Shown one piece after another: positions 7,070-11,196 of a stretch of DNA of 11,196 nt. The notes under the pieces are model-generated. The model saw only the letters and a program-made list of their open reading frames with translations. It was not told the DNA's origin and searched no databases. The stretch is taken from positions 515-11,710 of the forward strand of contig DPCJ01000041.1 in the NCBI GenBank assembly GCA_003516705.1, in the 5' to 3' direction. The DNA comes from Prolixibacteraceae bacterium (GTDB taxonomy: Bacteria; Bacteroidota; Bacteroidia; Bacteroidales; Prolixibacteraceae). The translations under genes were made by a program, and so were the position numbers. Positions within the stretch are counted from its first letter, which is position 1. Each line of letters begins with the position of its first letter.

Positions 7070-7194
7070 ATCAGGGTGTTCCTGTGGATTTTGTTAAAAC
7101 CCTGATGGGGTTCGATTATTATTGCCCCGGGTTTCAACCCGGGGTGGAAGGACCCCAAAACTCCCTGTTCGTAGTTTGAATAGCTGACCCGGAT
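7070..7194. repeat. Palindrome-centred dispersed element, copy B
   Basis: The core 7107-7194 is homologous to copy A and contains the identical 20-base palindrome at 7125-7144, with flanks differing by scattered substitutions. An outer inverted repeat, ATCAGGGT (7070-7077) with ACCCTGAT (7099-7106), stands where copy A has its own different second hairpin. Both copies have the same orientation relative to the downstream minus-strand genes. Confidence 0.8.
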
Positions 7195-7225
7195 TCCAAA
7201 CGAAATTATGCGAAAAAGACTTCGG

Positions 7226-7568
7226 AAATCTTCCTTTCAGCCTCTTCCGGGAAGCTTCCGGGAAAGGAAATCATAGAGATTTCCTAAGGGATTACTTTTC
7301 CGGGAAAGGAAATATCTATCATGGGAAAGGAAATATTCTTTCTGACCTGTCCCGGCAGGCTTCCGGGAAAGGAAATTATAGAGATTTCCTAAGGGATTAC
7401 TTTTCCGGGAAAGGAAATATCTATCATGGGAAAGGAAATAATCGTTCTGACCTCTCCCGGCAAGCTTATGGGAAAAGAAATAACTAAGATTTCCAAGGGG
7501 ATAGCACTGACGGGACCGGGTAAAATGGCTTTACCAGCAGGTAACAGCTTTTTCCCGGCGGATAAACA
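7226..7568. repeat. 105-bp tandem minisatellite with 21-bp sub-period
   Basis: Unit 1 (7254-7358) and unit 2 (7359-7463) are 105 bp each and differ at only a handful of positions. A partial unit (7226-7253) precedes them, and a diverged unit (about 7464-7568) follows. The word GGGAAAGG or its variant starts at 7260, 7302, 7323, 7365, 7407, 7428 and 7470, all separated by multiples of 21. Each full unit also holds a hairpin formed by GGAAATC/GATTTCC. Units 1 and 2 have a stop (TAA) in the otherwise most open plus frame, so it is not a protein repeat now. It lies between the YciI gene's 3' end and the MFS 5' flank. Confidence 0.85.
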
Positions 7569-7605
7569 TAAGCTGGCGGATTACCGGCCAGTGGCGAAGT
7601 TTTGC

Positions 7606-7911
7606 TTATTTATCCGGAGTCCCGGGAACGATGGCTTTCATCGGGAAATACTCGTAGTGGTTGATTTTTCCTGCCGGGTCGTTGGCAATAAAATCCTGCA
7701 GTTCCTGTTCGTTTTCAACCCCTACAACGCCCAGTCCGTAGATTTCTTTGGGTTCGAAAACAGGCCCGAAAGCGAAGACTTTTCCCTGGTTCATTTTTTC
7801 GGTCCAGTAGGCCACATGCAGCATCATAATTTCGCGTTCTTCGGCAGTCATGGTCATGGCAAAATCAGGTCTCGAAGGGTTTAAATACACGGCAAAAAAT
7901 TGTTTTCCCAT
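7606..7911 (-). CDS. YciI-family (YCII-domain) small protein
   Basis: This 101-residue protein has the dimeric ferredoxin-like alpha/beta plan of the YCII family. The sequence begins MGKQFFAVYLNPSRPDF. It has a conserved His (H32) in MMLHVAYWTEK, a GPV turn (49-51), the strand GLGVVGV (59-65), the helix ENEQELQDFI and NDP (77-79), whose Asp with the His resembles the presumed active pair of YciI proteins. The biochemical role of the family is largely unknown; some members are fused to or resemble dehalogenase or regulatory domains. The start is ATG at 7911 rather than 7944, because the -7 box TATATTTG lies at 7931-7938, between the two, and the family N-terminus begins with the short first strand. 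It is monocistronic between the minisatellite and the zinc-ribbon gene. Confidence 0.85.
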   Translation of the reverse strand: MGKQFFAVYLNPSRPDFAMTMTAEEREIMMLHVAYWTEKMNQGKVFAFGPVFEPKEIYGLGVVGVENEQELQDFIANDPAGKINHYEYFPMKAIVPGTPDK

Positions 7912-7930
7912 TATGATATTTTTGGTTGTA

Positions 7931-7938
7931 CAAATATA
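7931..7938 (-). promoter_or_regulatory. Bacteroidota -7 box (TATATTTG) for the YciI gene
   Basis: The minus strand reads TATATTTG, an exact TAnnTTTG match, about 20 nt upstream of the ATG at 7911. It overlaps the alternative longer open frame and so argues for the shorter start. Confidence 0.6.
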
Positions 7939-8014
7939 GAACAATGGCTGAATTTGATTGGAGGAGGTTTAACTGTTGGTTTTGGGGAGTTGTAATTTGT
8001 AACTTGAAGGTGTT

Positions 8015-8971
8015 TTATTCAAATCCAGTGGGCAGTTTTCTATTTATTTTTTTGCTAATCTCATTTACAAAATTTCGCATGTTAGCTGGTGCTGCTCCAT
8101 TCATATAATTTTCTTCCTTGTAACCATAATTGGTTGTAATGACTTTTAATCCTTCTTCGGACCTCCAATTTCGTATGAACTTCCAGTTTTTATCATTTGC
8201 AGGATTTACTTTTTCTGGAAATGCTTCAATTACATCTTTTATTAAGTCAAGATTCATAACAGGACAAAAGCGATATTGATAAATATTTTTCTCCAAATTA
8301 TGACTAATCCTTTCTTTATCGAATTTCCAATCTGCTTTGTTATTTAACCATTCTCCATAAGTAAATAATTCTGAATTTTCATTAAAGCCCAATCTTGATT
8401 GAATACAACCCCATAAATTAAATTCATAATTGTTCTCATATCCAAAGCAATAATATTCAGGTTTATAGCTTTTTTTTCTTTGGTCATAACACCATTTGTA
8501 ACTAAATATGGAATCCCAAAGAACTTTTTCTCCATTGTGATAAACACGTCGGTTTCTCCAACCTTTCATGTTCTCCACTAAGTCATCTAACAATTCAATT
8601 TGATCTTCAGCAATTGAAACTCGATAAATTGCCTTTTTCCCCTCACCAAATTCGATGAAGGAATCAAATTTTTTAGCTTCAACAACTGCAAATTCAAATG
8701 TTTGAGAAGATGAATAGTTAAATTCAACAGTTATTCCAAAATCAGGTACTGGGTCAATTATTAATTCGACTTCTGGTTCTACATTTTTTACTTTTGGTTT
8801 GTTTCCATTTTGGACATTTAAATTAGTTCCACATTCTGGGCAAAACTTAGAGTTTGGCGCATTAGGATATTTGCAATTTGGGCAATTAATTTCAGATTGA
8901 TTTGCACCACAATGAGGACAGAAATTAAACTCTTCCTGGATGATTGAACTACATTTGTAACAAATTTTCAT
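8015..8971 (-). CDS. Double zinc-ribbon protein with unrecognised C-terminal body
   Basis: This 318-residue protein begins with two regularly spaced zinc ribbons, C4-X2-C7-X10-C18-X2-C21 and C30-X2-C33-X10-C44-X2-C47, each ending in a CPxCG knuckle. A linker (about 50-70) leads to roughly 245 residues I cannot assign. They are rich in Tyr, Trp, Asn and Lys, with motifs such as KWCYDQRKK, YYCFGYENNYEFNLWGC, YGEWLNNKADW and YRFCPVMNLDLIKDVIEAFP. No signal peptide or membrane helix is evident, so it is probably cytoplasmic. Base composition is clearly A+T-richer than the housekeeping genes, which suggests recent acquisition. It starts 57 bp after the cyclase-like gene on the same strand and may be its partner. 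Possible roles are an adaptor, a nucleic-acid-binding protein or an effector, but none is demonstrated. Confidence 0.8.
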   Translation of the reverse strand: MKICYKCSSIIQEEFNFCPHCGANQSEINCPNCKYPNAPNSKFCPECGTNLNVQNGNKPKVKNVEPEVELIIDPVPDFGITVEFNYSSSQTFEFAVVEAKKFDSFIEFGEGKKAIYRVSIAEDQIELLDDLVENMKGWRNRRVYHNGEKVLWDSIFSYKWCYDQRKKSYKPEYYCFGYENNYEFNLWGCIQSRLGFNENSELFTYGEWLNNKADWKFDKERISHNLEKNIYQYRFCPVMNLDLIKDVIEAFPEKVNPANDKNWKFIRNWRSEEGLKVITTNYGYKEENYMNGAAPANMRNFVNEISKKINRKLPTGFE

Positions 8972-9028
8972 AGCTATTTATTTAATTAGTTTGCAATTGC
9001 CTTTTACAGTCACTTGCAAATACAATTT

Positions 9029-9934
9029 TTAATGGCTGGTTTTATTTTCATAATAATCGTCTGTATATGAATAATGAATATTTTGACCTGCAATATTTTC
9101 ATTAAGTTCATGAATTTTAGGTTTAAATTTTTCTTCAATGTTCAAAGATTCATATTCGGTTTTTAACCACAAGTATTTTTCAAAAACTCGAGGATTTTCA
9201 AAGCTAGAGTCTAAACCTTTAATAATTGTATTCTTAATTTTATTTAGACTTTGCGTTAATTTTATTTTACTCATCTCAACCCACGACTGTAGTACTTCAA
9301 AATATATCATTTGATGAAAACCAACGCTTCCATCAGAAAAACGCTTTATATATTGATGGTACGGGTATCTATCTCTTTTTGATTCTAGAGGATAATTGAG
9401 TTTTTTAATGAGTCTATCAGACAGCAAAACTCGAGGAAAAATGGCAGAACTTGACTCTAATTGGTAAGCATCAATCAATCCTTGTCCAAATATAATTCCG
9501 TCGGGTGTATGAACAACATTACCGATAGTTATACCTCCACGAAATAAGATACCTTTCATCATCAATGTTGCCCCAACATATGAAAGGTTTGAAATTAAGG
9601 TTGAAAAGCTTTCATTTATGTTATTTTCATCACAATTAACAGTAACCGCAATAGAATCAGAAAAGGAAGTACAATTTGTCCTGTCAACAATATTAAATTC
9701 AACCATATTTCGTTTCTGGGCATCCTCTTCAATTTCAATTAACTGTAAATCCCAATTTGTGGAAATTTCTCGTCCTTTTAAAAATTTAAGAGATTCATAA
9801 ATCAGATTTATACTTCCAGGACTTCTTTCGGATTTGCGAACAATATCACTAAATCCTAAAATATCAATAAAAACAACCAACCTTTCTTGATATTCTGTCT
9901 TTGGAATTTTTCTTCTCGTTCTAATTATTGCCAT
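9029..9934 (-). CDS. Divergent class III nucleotidyl-cyclase-like protein
   Basis: This 301-residue protein carries the layout of a class III nucleotide cyclase domain. VVFIDILGFSDIV (20-32) matches the first metal-binding Asp strand and following GFS turn. SFSDSIAVTV (90-99) matches the hairpin with the second metal-binding Asp (D93). FRGGITIGNVV (131-141) followed by FGQGLIDAYQLESS (149-162) corresponds to the G-x-x-x-G strand and the helix that carries the transition-state Asn/Arg in classical cyclases. Here those positions read Ile/Gln, so it is not a canonical adenylate cyclase. IFPRVLLS (165-172) continues a pattern I associate with stand-alone cyclase-like proteins of accessory islands. 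Pycsar PycC uridylate/cytidylate cyclases share this general fold, and that is the most interesting possibility. The C-terminal 90 residues are charged and helical. A+T-rich composition sets it apart from its neighbours. Confidence 0.7.
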   Translation of the reverse strand: MAIIRTRRKIPKTEYQERLVVFIDILGFSDIVRKSERSPGSINLIYESLKFLKGREISTNWDLQLIEIEEDAQKRNMVEFNIVDRTNCTSFSDSIAVTVNCDENNINESFSTLISNLSYVGATLMMKGILFRGGITIGNVVHTPDGIIFGQGLIDAYQLESSSAIFPRVLLSDRLIKKLNYPLESKRDRYPYHQYIKRFSDGSVGFHQMIYFEVLQSWVEMSKIKLTQSLNKIKNTIIKGLDSSFENPRVFEKYLWLKTEYESLNIEEKFKPKIHELNENIAGQNIHYSYTDDYYENKTSH

Positions 9935-10144
9935 CGTTTAGTTAATTTATTCCGAGTTTAGACTCGCGGTCAACTAATTTATAATCGTATTGTGTTTATT
10001 TTTCTTATAGCTTTTTAAAAGTGGCTTTTAAGGATAAAACCCAAAATTATTTAATTCCCGGATTTGTTATTAGAAGCCTTTGGTTCATAATTAGTTAATT
10101 GTGCTCTAAAAGTAAAAAGTATTTTACATAAATGCAAATCAAAA
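9935..10144. other. A+T-rich noncoding upstream region of the cyclase-like gene
   Basis: No gene or repeat was recognised. It contains a short hairpin CGAGT-TTAG-ACTCG (about 9953-9966) close to the cyclase start, and a possible minus-strand -7 box listed separately. It probably holds the promoter of the cyclase/zinc-ribbon pair. Confidence 0.5.
10042..10049 (-). promoter_or_regulatory. Possible -7 box (TAATTTTG) for the cyclase/zinc-ribbon pair
   Basis: TAATTTTG on the minus strand fits TAnnTTTG but lies about 107 nt from the ATG at 9934 in A+T-rich DNA, where chance matches are likely. A leader of about 100 nt containing the CGAGT/ACTCG hairpin would result. Confidence 0.25.
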
Positions 10145-10171
10145 GTCGGGAGTCGGGAGAAGGAAAAATCA

Positions 10172-10220
10172 CAACAATCAAATTACAAAAACCAAATCTC
10201 AAAATTCAAATAACAAATTG
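10172..10220. repeat. Heptamer-phased tract (CAANNNN x 7)
   Basis: Seven contiguous 7-base units each begin CAA: CAACAAT, CAAATTA, CAAAAAC, CAAATCT, CAAAATT, CAAATAA and CAAATTG. A separate heptamer pair, GTCGGGA x 2, lies just before at 10145-10158. The regular phase with variable last bases mirrors the octamer tracts elsewhere in the window. Confidence 0.8.
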
Positions 10221-10225
10221 TGGGG

Positions 10226-10270
10226 AGCCAGTAGCCGGTTCACAAAATTTCCCCGCCTTCCAGGAGGGGG
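10226..10270. repeat. AGCC heptamer pair and REP-like hairpin
   Basis: AGCCAGT-AGCCGGT (10226-10239) is a heptamer duplication. At 10251-10270 the sequence CCCCGCCTTCCAGGAGGGGG folds into a CCCC-CCT/AGG-GGGG stem with one mismatch and a TCC loop. It is followed by G-rich GGGGTGGTGG (from about 10293), resembling the C-rich/G-rich layout of REP-like elements of this phylum. Confidence 0.5.
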
Positions 10271-10480
10271 TGCGGAGGAATGTGTGATGGAAGGGGTGGT
10301 GGAAGACAAACAAATAGCGACGGGCAAGGAGTTGGGTGCGGAGAGCAAAGAGTAATTAGCCAGATATTCAATTATCGTTCACATACGGATGCCAGCAACA
10401 AAAGCGAAAAAAGCAGTTCGCTCCTGAAACTTGAAGTTACCAGCGAAAAAAGACTGGCAACGAGATAAGAAACCGGGATA
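10271..10480. other. Intergenic stretch without a recognisable gene
   Basis: After the G-rich end of the REP-like element (to about 10305) I see no conserved reading frame. The minus-strand frames that continue from the purD remnant through 10372-10480 give hydrophobic or Phe-rich peptides without recognisable family motifs, and may be further decayed sequence. Confidence 0.4.
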
Positions 10481-10581
10481 AACGAAATAATAAGAATTTC
10501 CTGCGATGCAGCCAGCGTTTGGGCGCGTGCTTCCCCGTATGAACTTACAGCAATTACACGACCACCGGCAGTAACCAATTT
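10481..10581 (-). pseudogene. purD: purD C-terminal remnant (phosphoribosylamine-glycine ligase)
   Basis: The minus-strand translation KLVTAGGRVIAVSSYGEA followed by LAASQEI-ISF matches the last strand region of PurD, normally LVTxGGRVIAVTSYG and then a helix ending near ISF before the YxRxDIG terminus. The rest of the roughly 420-residue enzyme is absent, and the expected YxRxDIG end is not present in any frame. The fragment has no start of its own and directly abuts the FISUMP fragment, so it is a nonfunctional scrap. A functional purD presumably exists elsewhere. Confidence 0.7.
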
Positions 10582-10763
10582 GCATCGGCAGGTACGGTCA
10601 TCCAGGCGGGTTTTCCGGCTTCACCTGCTTTTAGGCATTCTTCTTCAGTTTTAGCTTCAGGTATCGGGTCGCCATGATTGGAAATGCTTGTACTGAGGTT
10701 TTCTGACATCCATGCCTGCTGGCCGATTTTTACCGTGGGGCAGGTTTTTCCTTCGCGGTCGGT
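10578..10763 (-). pseudogene. FISUMP-domain protein fragment
   Basis: On the minus strand the frame read from 10763 gives TDREGKTCPTVKIGQQAWM, then SENLSTSISNHGDPIPEAK and AGEAGKPAW. This is the start of a FISUMP domain (Fib_succ_major), usually DxxGNxYKTVKIGxQxWMAENL and then GDPIPEAK. It lacks a start codon (an in-frame stop lies at 10764-10766) and the C-terminal two thirds of the domain; the match fades after about 10578, where a purD frame takes over. The parent protein would be a surface or lipoprotein. It is a broken remnant. Confidence 0.7.
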
Positions 10764-10805
10764 TTACGCGTTAATCCGGGTGGTTATTGAAATAACCAAA
10801 ACAAT

Positions 10806-10853
10806 AAAAAAAGGAAGTTGGTTCAGCAGGGAAATAACACCTGCTCCTTCCTT
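10806..10853 (-). terminator. Probable intrinsic terminator of the histidine kinase gene
   Basis: Read on the minus strand, AAGGAAG (complement of 10847-10853) pairs with CTTCCTT (10811-10817), enclosing an inner AGCAGG/CCTGCT stem (10825-10830 with 10840-10845). A run of seven T (10806-10812) follows and partly overlaps the stem foot. It begins about 47 nt after the kinase stop. The asymmetric interior loop weakens it, but stem plus T-run is convincing. Confidence 0.6.
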
Positions 10854-10900
10854 CATAAATCGGGAGTACTCCTCCTTTCCGTAAGGAAAATTTTTGAGTT

Positions 10901-11196
10901 CTATACTTGTTGCAGTAAAACTGTGGCAGAGGGGTCTTGTGTTAATGGAAGTGTAAATGATACAGTTGTTCCTTTATCTTTTTCACTGTCGATAGCCAGT
11001 GTTCCTTTGTTTTTTTCCACAAAATCTTTTACCAGAATAAGCCCCAACCCTGTACTCATCTCATTTTCGGTACCTTGCGTATGAAATGTGCTGTCGATAT
11101 CAAATATTTTCGAGAGCTTGGATTTTTCGATTCCAACGCCGTTATCGATAATGCTAACCGTGGCCATATTATTGGTTGTTACCGCAGCAGTAATGG
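10901..11196 (-). CDS. Sensor histidine kinase, C-terminal HATPase_c part (runs off right edge)
   Basis: The minus strand is open from the window edge to a TAG at 10901, giving 97 C-terminal residues of a GHKL ATPase domain. DNGVGI (17-22) is the G1 box, KIFDIDSTF (29-37) the F-box region, and STGLGLILVKDFVEKN from 47 the G2 box and following helix. GTTVSFTLPL is the last strand of the domain, followed by a short tail. Such domains bind ATP and phosphorylate the dimerisation-domain His in two-component signalling. The sensor, H-box and N-box parts lie outside the window, so the signal is unknown. The apparent internal ATG at 11167 is a Met within the domain, not a start. A terminator-like hairpin follows the stop. 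Confidence 0.92.
   Translation of the reverse strand, partial: ITAAVTTNNMATVSIIDNGVGIEKSKLSKIFDIDSTFHTQGTENEMSTGLGLILVKDFVEKNKGTLAIDSEKDKGTTVSFTLPLTQDPSATVLLQQV

Noticed and set aside
6706..7158. 150-residue minus-strand open frame starting with a PGLKPG peptide
   Set aside because: It is a translation of repeats; the same peptide arises at copy A from the palindrome, so it is a nucleotide-level repeat and not a protein family.
7254..7463. CRISPR array
   Set aside because: The whole 105-bp unit, including what would be the spacers, is repeated almost identically, and no cas genes are nearby.
7570..7600. Terminator for the YciI gene (CTGG-C-CGG-TAAT-CCG-CCAG)
   Set aside because: The stem is short with a bulge and has no T-run after it on the minus strand; the evidence is too weak to list.
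7426..7884. Plus-strand open frame with GKEI-type repeats
   Set aside because: It begins within the minisatellite and then runs antisense through the YciI gene, and upstream units in the same frame are stopped by TAA.
7912..7944. Longer YciI start adding 11 residues
   Set aside because: The extra codons overlap a good -7 box, and the family N-terminus fits the 7911 ATG.
10372..10585. Two 68-codon minus-strand frames as genes
   Set aside because: Neither resembles a complete protein; one holds the purD C-terminal scrap and then loses similarity, so this is treated as pseudogene sequence.

Overview
The window looks like a chromosomal segment of a Bacteroidota bacterium, most likely from the Marinilabiliales/Prolixibacteraceae side of the phylum. 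The reasons are the TAnnTTTG-type -7 promoter boxes in front of several genes, the lack of clear Shine-Dalgarno sequences, the protein families present, and intergenic DNA full of short phased repeats and a palindromic dispersed element. This placement is an inference; there is no rRNA or tRNA in the window to confirm it.

Layout. Positions 1-3331 are a surface-polysaccharide block. A GT4-type glycosyltransferase (minus strand, cut by the left edge) is divergent from a tight plus-strand operon of an FkbM-family methyltransferase, a Wzx-like polysaccharide flippase and a small DUF3267-type membrane zincin. A perfect 22-bp hairpin (3356-3404) separates this operon from the convergent glutamyl-tRNA synthetase gene gltX (3439-4965, minus). 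Upstream of gltX, on the same strand, is a 14-TM DHA2-type MFS exporter (5291-6676).

The 5' flanks of both gltX and the MFS gene carry the same pair of elements: an octamer-phased GAATGNNN-like tract, then a palindrome-centred element of about 90 bp. The 929-bp gap upstream of the MFS gene (6677-7605) also holds heptamer runs and a 105-bp tandem minisatellite with a 21-bp sub-period. After it comes a small YciI-family protein (7606-7911, minus).

Positions 8015-9934 are visibly A+T-richer and hold two minus-strand genes 57 bp apart. The first in transcription order is a divergent class III nucleotidyl-cyclase-like protein, and the second is a protein with two N-terminal zinc ribbons and an unrecognised body. 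This is the most likely accessory (perhaps defence or signalling) cargo in the window. The cyclase-like protein resembles the general plan of Pycsar uridylate/cytidylate cyclases, but no known Pycsar effector is adjacent.

Positions 9935-10900 are a gene graveyard: heptamer-phased repeats, a REP-like hairpin, and fragments of a FISUMP-domain protein and of a purD C-terminus abutting in different frames. The window ends in the C-terminal ATPase domain of a sensor histidine kinase (10901-11196, minus, cut by the right edge), followed by a probable intrinsic terminator.
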